From Deltaproteobacteria bacterium (GTDB lineage Bacteria > Myxococcota_A > Polyangia > Nannocystales > Nannocystaceae): 64,000 nt of DNA. The stretch is taken from assembly GCA_016709225.1 (NCBI GenBank), contig JADJEE010000001.1:868001-932000 (forward strand). The letters run 5' to 3'. The notes under the pieces were generated by a model. It was not told where the DNA came from. It was given only the letters and a program-made list of their open reading frames with translations, and made no database searches. A program made the translations under genes and the position numbers. The stretch's first letter is position 1. Each line of letters begins with the position of its first letter. This document shows, piece after piece, positions 26,685-35,993 of this stretch.

Positions 26685-28262
26685 TCAGGCGCGCTCGAGC
26701 TGGAACAGCTTCTGCCCGATCAACACCAGCGATCCGAACGGCACCACCTGGCCGTTGCGCGCGCGCATGTAGGTGCCATTGGAGGAGCCGAGGTCCTCGA
26801 GATAGATGCCCTGATCGTCGCCGACGATGCGGCAGTGCCGACCCGACACGTAGCCGTCCTGCGGGAACGTGATGTCGCCGCTCTCGCGGCCGATGCCGAT
26901 GCCCTCGCCGGCGATCGGGAACGCAGCCGAGGCCATCGTGGGATCGACCAGGATGCTCACGCGGCCCCAGTAGCCGGGATTCGGGCTGCCCATGCGCTCG
27001 GTGCCGTCGTCGGTCGGCGTGGGCTCGGGCAGCTCCTCGTAGACGAGTAGCTCCTGGCCGACGCGAAACTGATCGCCGCTGCGCAGCTCCACACGCCCCA
27101 GCAGCTTCACGAAAATGCCGTTCAGCGAGTTGCGGTCCTCGATGCGGATGCCGTCTTCGGCGGCGCGCAGGCACGCGTGCTGCGGATCCAGGTACGCGTC
27201 GTCGTCCCACGGCGGGCCCGCGTCGCGTCCGACCTCGAGCGCCTCGCCGGCCGCGAGCACGCGCTCACCCACGGGCTGCCCGTCGGCGCCGAGCATCACC
27301 AACCGCACGGGCACGCCGGCGGCGGCGGCGGGGGTCGGCACCGGCGCGCTGCCGGGTGCGGTCGAACTCGATGCGACCGGCGCCGCGGTGCCGAGCGACG
27401 ACGGGCGCACGGGGGCCGTGATCGCGCTCTGCTGCTCGGTGTCGGCGATCTGGACCTGCATCACGTCGGTGCTCGCCATCGCGAGCGGCGGTGGCGGCTC
27501 CTGCTGTCCCCCGCCGACGAAGATGGTCTGCGCGCTACCGACGTCGGCACTGGGGGCTGGCGCGGCGGCCAGCGGCGTCCCGCAGCGGCCGCAGAAGGCG
27601 AAGCCGGGCGGGCTCGAGAATCCGCACTTCGAACACGCCCCCGTCGCAGCCTCGCCGAACTGCATCGGCAGACCGGCGGCGGGCGGCGGGGCAGCCATCG
27701 GGGGTTGGCCTGGCGGCGGGCCCATGGGAGGCGGGCCCATGGGAGGCGGGCCTGCCATTGGAGGCGGGCCCATGGGAGGCTGGCCTGGCGGCGGGCCCAT
27801 GGGCGGCGGGGCAGCCATCGGAGGCTGGCCTGGCGGCGGGCCCATGGGCGGCGGGGCAGCCATCGGAGGTTGGCCTGGCGGCGGGCCCATGGGCGGCGGA
27901 GCAGGCATCGGAGGTTGGCCTGGCGGCGGGCCCATGGGAGGCGGGCCTGCCATGGGAGGCTGGCCTGGCGGCGGGCCCATGGGCGGCGGGCCCATGGGAG
28001 GCGGGCCCATGGGCTGCGGGCCCATGGGCGGCGGGCCCATGGGCTGCGGGGCCGAGGCGGCGCCTGGCGGCGGCAACGGACCACCTGGGACCGGCGCGTT
28101 GCCGGGCGCGGTTCGGTTGGGCGGCGGAGGCGGCGGGGGCACCCCCGGGCGGACACCCGGCGCCGGTGCTCCACCCGCGGACTGCGGCAGCTTGGACCCG
28201 CACCCGAGGCAGAACTTGTAGTGGTCCTGGTTTTCCTTGGCGCAGTTCGGGCAGGTGATCAC
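26685..28262 (-). CDS. Double zinc-ribbon, double FHA-domain protein
   Basis: A 525-residue cytoplasmic protein. Residues 4-23 are a zinc ribbon (CPNCAKENQDHYKFCLGCG). A long Pro/Met/Gly linker follows, made of 15-residue repeats such as MGPPPGQPPMAAPPP. A second zinc ribbon lies near residues 210-235 (CSKCGFSSPPGFAFCGRCG). Two FHA domains follow: one near 320-405 (EVGRDAG, DPQHACLR, DRNSLNGIFVKL) and one near 440-525 (GIGRESGD, SGRHCRIV, LGSSNGTYMRA). FHA domains bind phosphothreonine; the second has the full GR/SGRH/SNG set, while the first has Gln in place of Arg or Gly in the SxxH region. GTG start. It is the last gene of a minus-strand cluster, 23 bp after a shorter homologue. Confidence 0.88.
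   Translation of the reverse strand: MITCPNCAKENQDHYKFCLGCGSKLPQSAGGAPAPGVRPGVPPPPPPPNRTAPGNAPVPGGPLPPPGAASAPQPMGPPPMGPQPMGPPPMGPPPMGPPPGQPPMAGPPPMGPPPGQPPMPAPPPMGPPPGQPPMAAPPPMGPPPGQPPMAAPPPMGPPPGQPPMGPPPMAGPPPMGPPPMGPPPGQPPMAAPPPAAGLPMQFGEAATGACSKCGFSSPPGFAFCGRCGTPLAAAPAPSADVGSAQTIFVGGGQQEPPPPLAMASTDVMQVQIADTEQQSAITAPVRPSSLGTAAPVASSSTAPGSAPVPTPAAAAGVPVRLVMLGADGQPVGERVLAAGEALEVGRDAGPPWDDDAYLDPQHACLRAAEDGIRIEDRNSLNGIFVKLLGRVELRSGDQFRVGQELLVYEELPEPTPTDDGTERMGSPNPGYWGRVSILVDPTMASAAFPIAGEGIGIGRESGDITFPQDGYVSGRHCRIVGDDQGIYLEDLGSSNGTYMRARNGQVVPFGSLVLIGQKLFQLERA
27681..28050. repeat. 45-bp coding tandem repeats (Pro/Met/Gly linker)
   Basis: About seven to eight units of 45 bp (with shorter 15-18 bp subunits such as CCCATGGGAGGCGGG) encode the PPPMGPPPGQPPM-type linker of the zinc-ribbon/FHA protein. 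Several units are identical over their full length, pointing to recent expansion or contraction in frame. Confidence 0.85.
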
Positions 28263-28285
28263 GAATCGTCTCCGGGAGTGCCGCC

Positions 28286-29223
28286 TTACGCGATCTCGAC
28301 GCGCAGCAGCTGCTGGCCCACGAACAGGTAGTCGCCGTGGAAGAGCTCCTGGGCGCCTTCGATGCGCACGAACGTGCCGTTGCGTGAGCCGGTGTCGGTC
28401 AGGAGCACGTCCTCGCCGTCCGACGATGCGTCGAGTCGTGCGTGGTGGCCCGAGATGAAGCGGTCGTCGGGGAAGTTGAGGGTGTTGCCCTCGCGGCCCA
28501 TCGCGAGCGAGTTGCCGTCGGAGGAGGCCACGCGACCCTCACCGCCGCCGGCGAGGCACTGCACCACTCGGAACGAGCCGTTGGGGCGCGGACTGCCGTA
28601 GAAGTAGGTACCGGCGGTGCTCGGCGCGCCGTCGCTGAAGGGCGCGCGATCGAGGCGGAGCAGCTGCTCGCCGACCAGCATGTACGTGCCGTTGCGCAGG
28701 GGCGTCGGCTTCTTGATACGCAGGAACACGCCGTTCTCGCTGCCCATGTCCTGCACGAACAGGCGCCCGTTCTGGCTGGTGAAGCGCGCGTGCGCCGGGC
28801 TGAGGAACGGATCCTCGACGAAGGTGATCTCGCCCTCGGCGCGACCGATGATCGTGGTCGTGCCCTGCAGGTGGTAGGTGTTGCCGTCGCCGCCCTCGCC
28901 CTTGATGACGACCAGGCGCGGCACCACCGGCTGCTGCTGCAGCGCCCGAAGAACATCGTCTTCGCCTGGGGCTCGCCGTGCTCGGGGCCCGCGAGCGGCT
29001 GACCCGTCGCGGGATCGAAGCGCGGCTGCACGCCGGGAGCGTCACGCACGGCGGTGTTCACCGAGGGGGAGGACGACGCCATCACCGTCTGGCTCGCACC
29101 GGTCGGCGTCACCGCCGGCTGCGGTGCCGCGAGCGGCTGCAGCACGGTCCCGCAGCGACTGCACGACGGCGCGGACATCGAGTTCAGTTGCCCGCACACG
29201 TGGCACTGCAGGCCCAGGTCCAT
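28286..29223 (-). pseudogene. Zinc-ribbon/double-FHA protein interrupted by a one-base frameshift
   Basis: Two overlapping minus-strand frames together make a protein of about 312 residues with the same plan as the next gene. The first frame starts at ATG 29223 with a zinc ribbon (CHVCGQLNSMSAPSCSRCG) and a linker to AKTMFFG. Then similarity jumps to the second frame (VVPRLVVIKGEGGDGNTYHL) with two FHA domains: IGRAEGE/SPAHARFT/GSENGVFLR and MGREGN/SGHHARL/GSRNGTFVR. One extra G in the run near 28953 would restore a single frame. Both FHA domains look undamaged, so the lesion is either recent or a sequencing error. If real, a GTG at about 28927 could still make the FHA part alone. Confidence 0.8.
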
Positions 29224-29257
29224 TGCCCCCGCATCGTGCTTCGCGGCGTCGACGTTG

Positions 29258-32200
29258 TCAATCTCGCTCGGTGGGCCTCAACACCACGGTTTCGCGGGAG
29301 AGAGGCGCGAGGCAAAGCGTCTGCGCGGACGGCCGGGCGAGTGCGCCGGGTTCGTCGGTGCAACGGCGACGCGCCTCGCGGATCGCGGACCGCTCGGCTC
29401 GCGTGCCGTCCTCGTTGGCGCGGACTGCCCGCAGCAGTGCGGGACGCTCGCGCTCGATCGCAGCGGCGGCCACGGGATCGAAGCTCGGCGCGACCGTGTG
29501 GACCAGCCACCGCTCGAAGGCCGGCGCCCACGGTCGCGGGGTGCGAGGGACCGGGGGCGGTGCGATCGCGGGCCCGCCCCGCTGCGACGCCAAGCGCAGG
29601 GCCAGGGCCGCCGCCGCGGCGTCGCGGCGCAGCCCTGCGGGGCCCAGCAGCGCCTCGAAGAGTGCGACGAGCGTGTCCTGGTCGCGCGCGCGACCCCGTC
29701 GCCACGCTGCGATCGCGGCGAGCACGGGCTCGGTCGACTCGAGCTGCGCGGCGAGGCCATCGAGCTCGCCGTCGGTCGCGAGCACGGCCTCGGCCAGCGC
29801 GCACGCGTGGCGGATCTCCGGCACGCGGGCGTCGCGGGCGAGGGTCGACACGCGGTGGTGCAGGGTCGCGGCCAGCGTCTTGGGCGGGGCCACGGCGATC
29901 GCGGTGCATGCGAGCGTCGACAGCACGCTGTCGTAGTTCTGCGCCAGCGACTCCGCCAGCGCGGCCGGCACCCCTGCCTCGGTGTCCCCGACCAGACCCC
30001 ACGCAGCGACGTGCCGCGCCGCGAGCGAGCTGTCGTCGGCGCCGAGGATCCGCACCAGCGCGTCGCGGGCGGCCGGGTCGTGCAGCCCGGCGGCGGCGCG
30101 CAGCGTGGTGACACGCGCGCGCTCGTAGGCGTCGCGCACGGTCGGCGTCGCATCGCGCGGGGCCGACATCGAGCCGGCCGCGTGCAGCAGCGGCAGCGCG
30201 GTGTCGGGCAGCGCCAGCGCGCCGAGTCGCTCGGCCGCGCGCGCGCGCACGCCCACCGGCCCGCGTTCGACGGCGGTGAGCAGCGGCCCTCGCAGCTCGG
30301 CGGTGCGTCGCGCCCCCTCGTCGCCGCGCAACCAGCCGGCGAGCGCGGACTTCGGCATGCGATCGAGTGCGGCGAGCAGGAACTCGCGCGGCTCCTCGGC
30401 GTTGGGGTGCTTGCTGGCCCGGCGCACCGCGGCGGTCAGCACGTCCTGGGCGTCGCCGTCGGCCTCGGCGAGGTCGAGCATGCGATGACCGACCTCGCGC
30501 AGGAGATCGGCGGCGCCGCCCCTCTCCAGCGCCTGCATCAGGAGCTTGCGGGCACGCGCCTCGTGGGTCCGCGTGACCTCGAGGTCGGCGAGGTGGAGGT
30601 AGCCGCGGAGATCGTCCGGCGCGGCCCGGATCGACTCGTCGTACGCCGAGGCGGCCGCGTCCAGATCACCGCGCCGCTCGTGCAGCTCACCCAGCCGCAC
30701 CAGCGCGTCGACCTGCTTGGCACCCACGGCGGCGGCGTGGGCGGCCGCCAGCGCGCGCTCGTCGTCGCCGGCCTCGAACGCGAGCTCCGAGACCTCGGCG
30801 AGCAGCTCGTCCTTGCGGCTCGGGTCCTGCTCGAGGAGGGTCTCGAGGGTCGCGATGGCGTCTTGCGGCTGTCCGGCACGTCGCTGTGCGGCCGCGAGGT
30901 CGGCGAGTCGATCGGGGTCGTCGGGGGCGAGCTTGACCAGGCCACGGTGCACGGTGACCGCCGCGCTATAGAACTCGCGCCGCGTGTGCAGCTCGGCCAG
31001 CAACAAGCCGGCCTCGACCGCATCGGCCACCGGCGTGCCGCGTTCGAAGGTGGCGCGGGCCTCCGACTCGATCGTCGCCATGCGCTCGGCACGGCCCGGC
31101 AACACACCCTCGACCAGCAGCTCGACCACGCGGGTACGAGCCTCTTCGCGCAGCAGGCGGTGCTCGGGGCCCTTGGCGCGCGCGCGCACCTCGAGCCACT
31201 GATCGAGCGCCACCAGCGGGCGTCGCTGCTCTTCGGCGAACACCGCCCGCAGCCGCAGGTACGACGGCTCGTCGGGGGCGAGCTTGAGCGCGGTCACCAG
31301 CGATGCGAGGGCGTCGCTGACGAGCCCGTGCTCGCCCAGCACCTCGGCGTGGCGGGCGAAGCCGCGGTGGGCGGGCCGCACCAACTTGGTCAGCTGTGCC
31401 CACTGCGCGGTCGCCTCGGGCACCTGGCCCATCTGGAACAGCTGCTCGCCGAGCGCGATGCGAGCGTCGGCGGAGCGCGGCGAGAGCTTGACCAGCTTGC
31501 GTGCGATCGTCAGCGCGAGCTCGGGTTCTTCGCCGAGGTTGTAGAACTCGAGCAACGACACCAGGGCCTGCTGCCGACGGCCGTTGCGGGCCTCGATCTC
31601 CGCCGCCAGCGCGAGCCCGCGTTCGCGGTGGGGACCGGATAGCAGGCTCGCGGCCAGCGACAACCCCCGCTCGACGTCCTGCGGGTGGCGGCTGGCGAAG
31701 CGGCGATACTCGGCGAGCGCGCCGTCGACATCACCGCGCTCGCTGAGCCCGTCGATCAGCGCGCCCTGGCTGTCGTCGTCCTTGGGATCGAGCGCGAGCG
31801 CCTGCCGTCGCGCGTCCTGGGCATCCTGACCGGCGAGTTCCTGGGCCGCGGCCAACGTGCGCCACGCGGCGGCCTCGCGACCGTGGCGAGCGAGCCACGC
31901 ACGCAGCGTGTCGACCAACGACTCGGCGCGACCGCTGCGACGGTGCGCGTCGAGCAGCGCGTCCCACCGCGGCGCGCGGACGGCCGCGCTGCCACGGTTC
32001 GGATCCTCGAGCAGGCCCCACAGGATCGCCGCGGCCCCCTCGGCATCGCTGGCCTCGAGCCGTGCGCGCGCCCGCTCGACCGCGATCTCGTCGCGACCCG
32101 CCGGCTTGGCCACGCGCTCGGCGGCGGCGAAGGACTCGTCGGCGAGCTTGCCGTCGTTGGCCCGTGCCGCGATGCGTGCGAGTCGGACGAAGTTGGCGAC

Positions 32201-32776
32201 GCCGGGCTCCGCGTCCGCGCGCTGCTTGGCGATCGCGATGGCGTCGTCGTGCAGGTTGCCGCGCTCGGCCAGCTCGAGCGCCCGCTCGAGCTGCGCTGCC
32301 GCGGCCTTGCCCTTGTGGGTGGCCGCGTGGGCGCGCAGGGCCGCGACCGCGGTCGCGAGGTCGCCGGCGGCCTCGAGCGCGTCGATTCGCAGCTCGAACA
32401 CCTGCGTGGCCATGCGCCCGGCCTTGGGCTCGATCACGGCCAGCCGCGCTGCGGCCTCGCGTGGCTGCCCGCTGGCGAGCTGGAAGCGGGCGTCGAGCAC
32501 CGCGAGCGCGAGGTTGTCGGGGGCGTGGGCCTTGGCCGCGGCGATGCGGCGACCCAGGGCTTCGCGGCCGATCGCGCGCTCCAGTGCCTTCCACTGCGCG
32601 CGATCGAAGGGGCTGCGACGCAGCTTCTCGAAGCGCTGGCCGACCAGCGCGGGATCGGAGTCGCTGCGGGTCATCGACCAGTCGTCGTCGGGCGCCGCCG
32701 CGCGCCCACGGGCCGGGGACCACGCGAGCGCGAGCGAGAGGAGCACCGGGATGGCCGCGAGCCGCGAGGCGGGCAT
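29258..32776 (-). CDS. Giant exported TPR/HEAT-like repeat protein
   Basis: A 1172-residue protein built almost entirely from helical repeats. ATG at 32776 gives a signal peptide (LAAIPVLLSLALAWSPARG). At least 15 TPR-like units can be followed through residues about 70-800, for example ALVSLLEFYNLGEEPELALT and VRLGELHERRGDLDAAASAY. Past about residue 850 the pattern shifts to HEAT-like alpha repeats (LPLLHAAGSMSAP, AARDALVRILGADDSSLAAR). Size and TPR-then-HEAT order recall the gliding-motility protein GltD/AgmU of Myxococcus, but that is inference from architecture only. It heads a minus-strand cluster with two zinc-ribbon/FHA genes (34 bp to the next). A frame extends upstream of 32776 but lacks the export signal at its start. 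Confidence 0.8.
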   Translation of the reverse strand: MPASRLAAIPVLLSLALAWSPARGRAAAPDDDWSMTRSDSDPALVGQRFEKLRRSPFDRAQWKALERAIGREALGRRIAAAKAHAPDNLALAVLDARFQLASGQPREAAARLAVIEPKAGRMATQVFELRIDALEAAGDLATAVAALRAHAATHKGKAAAAQLERALELAERGNLHDDAIAIAKQRADAEPGVANFVRLARIAARANDGKLADESFAAAERVAKPAGRDEIAVERARARLEASDAEGAAAILWGLLEDPNRGSAAVRAPRWDALLDAHRRSGRAESLVDTLRAWLARHGREAAAWRTLAAAQELAGQDAQDARRQALALDPKDDDSQGALIDGLSERGDVDGALAEYRRFASRHPQDVERGLSLAASLLSGPHRERGLALAAEIEARNGRRQQALVSLLEFYNLGEEPELALTIARKLVKLSPRSADARIALGEQLFQMGQVPEATAQWAQLTKLVRPAHRGFARHAEVLGEHGLVSDALASLVTALKLAPDEPSYLRLRAVFAEEQRRPLVALDQWLEVRARAKGPEHRLLREEARTRVVELLVEGVLPGRAERMATIESEARATFERGTPVADAVEAGLLLAELHTRREFYSAAVTVHRGLVKLAPDDPDRLADLAAAQRRAGQPQDAIATLETLLEQDPSRKDELLAEVSELAFEAGDDERALAAAHAAAVGAKQVDALVRLGELHERRGDLDAAASAYDESIRAAPDDLRGYLHLADLEVTRTHEARARKLLMQALERGGAADLLREVGHRMLDLAEADGDAQDVLTAAVRRASKHPNAEEPREFLLAALDRMPKSALAGWLRGDEGARRTAELRGPLLTAVERGPVGVRARAAERLGALALPDTALPLLHAAGSMSAPRDATPTVRDAYERARVTTLRAAAGLHDPAARDALVRILGADDSSLAARHVAAWGLVGDTEAGVPAALAESLAQNYDSVLSTLACTAIAVAPPKTLAATLHHRVSTLARDARVPEIRHACALAEAVLATDGELDGLAAQLESTEPVLAAIAAWRRGRARDQDTLVALFEALLGPAGLRRDAAAAALALRLASQRGGPAIAPPPVPRTPRPWAPAFERWLVHTVAPSFDPVAAAAIERERPALLRAVRANEDGTRAERSAIREARRRCTDEPGALARPSAQTLCLAPLSRETVVLRPTERD

Positions 32777-33011
32777 TCGAGCAAACCAGTCTAGCAGGCC
32801 CACGACGGGCGCGAGCGCCTGCGGATCGCCGTCGTGGCGCATCGCCGAGGTCGGGCGCCCTTCGGCCCGTCCGTCGGAGCCGCGAACGCGGCGCTCGGGG
32901 CTCGTGTTCGGCCGCCGCGTTGGAGCGCCCCCTGCGCGAGCACGACCGCGCATTCGCGGGCGCACGGGCCCAAGGGCGCCGCAAGGGCGTCGCCGCGCCG
33001 GGCGGCGGTGC

Positions 33012-33039
33012 TTGACGCCGGTGCGGATCGGCCTAAAGT
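33012..33039 (+). promoter_or_regulatory. Sigma-70-type promoter candidate for the FmdB-like/folD genes
   Basis: TTGACG and TAAAGT separated by 16 bp, ending 24 bp before the start codon at 33064. The -35 matches the consensus at five of six positions. Confidence 0.45.
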
Positions 33040-33063
33040 GCCCGCAACCCGGCCACCGAAATC

Positions 33064-33402
33064 ATGCCGCTCTATGCATACCGCTGTAGCTCGTGTGGCG
33101 CCGAAGAGGAGCACATCAAGCGTTTTTCCGATCCGCCCAAGGCGACCTGCGACGCGTGCGGCGGTCCGCTCGAGCGGCAGGTGACGCCGGCTGCGTTCCA
33201 CCTGAAGGGCGGCGGTTGGTACAAGGACGGCTACGCCAGCTCGAAGCCGGGCGGCGGTGGCGGCGACTCGGGCGGCTCCAGCTCCAGCAGCTCCAGCAGC
33301 TCCGGCGCGTCGTCGGGGTCGGGCGGCGGTGGCTCATCGAGCGCCGGCGCCTCGTCGAGCGAGGGCTCGGGTGGCAAGTCGAGCAAGGCTGCATCCGAGT
33401 GA
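33064..33402 (+). CDS. FmdB-family zinc-ribbon protein with Gly/Ser tail
   Basis: A 112-residue protein. The first 60 residues are a FmdB/CxxC_CxxC_SSSS zinc ribbon: MPLYAYRCSSCGAEEEHIKR and ATCDACGGPLERQ, with two CxxC pairs, then FHLKGGGWYKDGY. The C-terminal half is Gly/Ser-rich low complexity, typical of this family. It is a putative regulatory or metal-binding protein of unknown role. It overlaps folD by GTGA. Confidence 0.9.
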   Translation: MPLYAYRCSSCGAEEEHIKRFSDPPKATCDACGGPLERQVTPAAFHLKGGGWYKDGYASSKPGGGGGDSGGSSSSSSSSSGASSGSGGGGSSSAGASSSEGSGGKSSKAASE

Positions 33403-34265
33403 CGGCCCGCATCATCGACGGCAAGGCCGTCGCGGCGGCGCTCGTCGCCGAGGTCGCGGGTACGGTGCGCGCATGCGCGGCCAAGGGCGTCCACGCCACC
33501 CTGGCGGTCGTGCTGGTCGGCGATGATCCGGCCTCGGCGATCTACGTGCGAAACAAGGAGCGACGCGCGGCCGAGGCCGGCATCGCGACCCGTGACCATC
33601 GTCTCCCCGCCAGCACCGACACCGCATCGTTGCTCGCGTTGGTGCGCGAGCTCGACGACGATCCCGCGGTCGACGGCATCCTCGTCCAGCTGCCGCTGCC
33701 CAAGGGCATCGACACCGAGGCGGTGCTGATGGCGGTCGACCCCGCCAAGGACGTCGACGGCTTCCACCCCGACAACCTCGGTCGACTCATGATCGGCAAG
33801 CCGCGCTTCGTGGCGTGTACACCGCAGGGTTGCATGCACCTGCTCGCCCACGCGGGGGCCAAGCCGAGGGGGGCGCACGCGCTGGTGATCGGGCGCTCGA
33901 CCATCGTCGGTCGGCCGATGGCGCAGCTCCTGCTGCAGGCCGATGCGACCGTGGTGCAGGCCCACTCGCGGACGGTCGCGCTGCAGGCCGAGGTCGAGCG
34001 CGCCGACATCGTCGTCGCCGCGGTCGGTCGGCCCGAGCTGGTCAAGGGCGCGTGGATCAAGCCCGGTGCGATCGTCATCGACGTCGGCACCAACCGCACC
34101 GAGGACGGGCGCTTGGTCGGCGACGTCGAGTTCGCCGCTGCGTGCGAACGGGCCGCCGCCATCACGCCGGTCCCGGGCGGCGTCGGCCCGATGACCATCG
34201 CGTGCCTGCTCGAGAACGTCGCGCTCGCGGCCTCGCGCCGTGCGGGCCTCACGGCCGCGGTCTGA
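33399..34265 (+). CDS. folD: Bifunctional methylene-THF dehydrogenase/cyclohydrolase
   Basis: FolD interconverts 5,10-methylene- and 10-formyl-tetrahydrofolate, supplying formyl groups to purine synthesis. The 288-residue protein shows the catalytic Lys in YVRNKERRA, VQLPLPKGIDTEAVL, PAKDVDGFHPDNLGRL, CTPQGCMHLL, the NADP-binding GRSTIVGRPMAQLL and PVPGGVGPMTIACLLENV. The GTG start overlaps the stop of the zinc-ribbon gene. It converges with the PilZ gene, with 17 bp between stops. Confidence 0.94.
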   Translation: MTARIIDGKAVAAALVAEVAGTVRACAAKGVHATLAVVLVGDDPASAIYVRNKERRAAEAGIATRDHRLPASTDTASLLALVRELDDDPAVDGILVQLPLPKGIDTEAVLMAVDPAKDVDGFHPDNLGRLMIGKPRFVACTPQGCMHLLAHAGAKPRGAHALVIGRSTIVGRPMAQLLLQADATVVQAHSRTVALQAEVERADIVVAAVGRPELVKGAWIKPGAIVIDVGTNRTEDGRLVGDVEFAAACERAAAITPVPGGVGPMTIACLLENVALAASRRAGLTAAV

Positions 34266-34282
34266 GCAATTGCGCCGCGGCG

Positions 34283-35011
34283 CTACGACGCCGCGTGGGC
34301 GTGGGCGTCGACCTGCGCCACGCTCTCGAGCACGGCGTCTCGCAGCTCGACCGCATCGATCGGCACCGCGACCAACCGCGCGAGCCGCAGCGCACGGGCT
34401 CGCGCGGCACTGCGACCGTCGCACAGCGCCACGCGCGGCGGGGTCCGCTCGCCCTGCGCGAGCGCAGCGAGCAGGGCGAGCGCAGCGTCCTCGTGGGGAC
34501 CGATGTCGACGATCACGAGGTCGCTGCTGCGCAGCCGCTCGACCTGCCGCGCGGCCTCGGCGAAGGTGAAGTCGCAGGTCTCGCACGACACCAGCGTCCG
34601 CACCTGCGCGTGCAGGTGCTGCAGCGTTGGCGTGTGCTCGCCGACCAGATCGATGCGCAGCGGCTTGTACTGCGCGACCAGCTCGTCGATGCGGTCGCCG
34701 AGCAGGTCGTCGATCGCCTCGAACGCCAAGCCCATGCCGGCGGGCCCTTCGCTGGCGTCGAACGCCCGGACCCAACGCACCTCGGCTTCGGCCTCGATGG
34801 GCTCCATCGCGCCGGGGACCTGCAGCGACACCGTCAGGCGCGAGCCCGGCGACAGCGGCTCCTGCGTCGGCACGAACAGGCCGCCGCGCGAGAGGTTGGT
34901 GCAGTAGCTGACCAGCAGGTGGCTGGTGCTGCGGTACTGCAGCTGCAGCACCACGCTGGCCCGGGGGGCGCGGCGACGATGGCTCGGGTCGGATTGCGCG
35001 TCGTCGTCCAT
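34283..35011 (-). CDS. PilZ-domain protein with receiver-like C-terminal domain
   Basis: A 242-residue protein. The PilZ domain (residues about 10-120) has both c-di-GMP-binding motifs: RRRAPR (RxxxR) and NLSRGGLF (D/NxSxxG), followed by SRLTVSLQV and AEVRWVRAFD. The C-terminal part (130-242) resembles a receiver fold (DLVGEHTPTLQHLHAQV, SSDLVIVDIG, PIDAVELRDAVL) but keeps only one clear Asp in VDIG, so phosphorylation is doubtful. Start ATG at 35011 is 16 bp after the parB stop, so the gene is probably the third cistron of parA-parB. This placement hints that c-di-GMP could feed into chromosome segregation, unproven. Confidence 0.85.
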   Translation of the reverse strand: MDDDAQSDPSHRRRAPRASVVLQLQYRSTSHLLVSYCTNLSRGGLFVPTQEPLSPGSRLTVSLQVPGAMEPIEAEAEVRWVRAFDASEGPAGMGLAFEAIDDLLGDRIDELVAQYKPLRIDLVGEHTPTLQHLHAQVRTLVSCETCDFTFAEAARQVERLRSSDLVIVDIGPHEDAALALLAALAQGERTPPRVALCDGRSAARARALRLARLVAVPIDAVELRDAVLESVAQVDAHAHAAS

Positions 35012-35027
35012 CCCTGGTGTCGCTCCA

Positions 35028-35993
35028 CTATCGGCTGAAAGTCGCCGAGTCGTCGAGGAGGATGTGGAGCAGACGGTCGAGCTCGTCCAGGCTCGCGTAC
35101 GGAATTTCGACGACGCCGGCACCACGCTTGCGCGGGTCGGTCCGAAGCCGGACACGCGTTCCCAGCCGGCGCTGCAATCGGTGCTCGAGCTCGGTCACGA
35201 TGATGCGGCGGCGATCGGCGTCCTCGTCGGCCGGGCGCGGCAGCGAGCGCGCCGCCTTGGCGGCGGTGCGCACCGCGCGCTCGACGGCACGGACGCTCCA
35301 TTGCCCCCGCGCGGCCTCGTGGGCGAGCTCGGCGATCTCGGACTCCTGCTCGAGTCCCAGCAGCGCGCGTGCGTGGCCCATGCTCAACCGCTCGTCGCGG
35401 ACCATCTCCTGCACGCGCTCGGGGAGCCGCAGCAGCCGCATGGCGTTGGCCACGGTGCTGCGGTCCTTGCCGACGCGCTCCGCCAGCTGCTCCTGCGTGT
35501 AGCCGCGGATCGACAGGAGCTCGGCAAAGGCGCGCGCCTCCTCGATGGGGTTCAGCTCGGCACGCTGCAGGTTCTCGACCAGCGCGAGCTCGAGTCGTTG
35601 TTGCTCGTCGCTGTCGCGGATGACCACCGGCACGTCGTGTAGCCCGGCCAGCTGTGCCGCGCGCCAGCGTCGCTCGCCGGCGATGATGACGTAGCGCGCG
35701 CCGCCCTTGTCGGGCTGCGCCAGCGGCGAGACCACGATGGGTTGGATGATGCCCTGCGCGCGGATGCTCGCCGCGAGCTGCTCGAGGAGCTCGGGGTCGA
35801 ACCGCTTGCGCGGCTGATCGGGGCTCGGCAGCAGCGCCTCGATCGGCAGCGTGCTCGGGCCGTGGCGGGTCACATGCGGCTCGACACCCTCGGGTCGCGA
35901 CACCGCTGCGGTCGCGGCCGCCGGCACCGGCGGAATCAGGGCTCCGAGGCCGCGGCCGAGGGCAGGGCGCTTGGGCGGCTTGGTCGCGTTCAC
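35028..35993 (-). CDS. parB: Chromosome-partitioning protein ParB
   Basis: A 321-residue CTPase-type DNA-binding protein that loads on parS sites. The N-terminus carries the usual basic ParA-interaction peptide (ALGRGLGALI). The ParB/Srx domain has LLPSPDQPRKRFDPELLEQL, GIIQPIVV, and the CTP-binding GERRWRAAQLAGL followed by NLQRAELNPIEEARAF. The HTH (TQEQLAERVGKDRSTVANAM) and C-terminal dimerisation segment complete the protein. GTG start overlapping parA by 4 nt. No parS-like TTTCACGTGAAA palindrome was seen nearby. Confidence 0.93.
   Translation of the reverse strand: MNATKPPKRPALGRGLGALIPPVPAAATAAVSRPEGVEPHVTRHGPSTLPIEALLPSPDQPRKRFDPELLEQLAASIRAQGIIQPIVVSPLAQPDKGGARYVIIAGERRWRAAQLAGLHDVPVVIRDSDEQQRLELALVENLQRAELNPIEEARAFAELLSIRGYTQEQLAERVGKDRSTVANAMRLLRLPERVQEMVRDERLSMGHARALLGLEQESEIAELAHEAARGQWSVRAVERAVRTAAKAARSLPRPADEDADRRRIIVTELEHRLQRRLGTRVRLRTDPRKRGAGVVEIPYASLDELDRLLHILLDDSATFSR

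Noticed and set aside
27681..28050. CRISPR-like array
   Set aside because: The repeats have no unique spacers, keep the reading frame and encode a Pro/Met/Gly linker.
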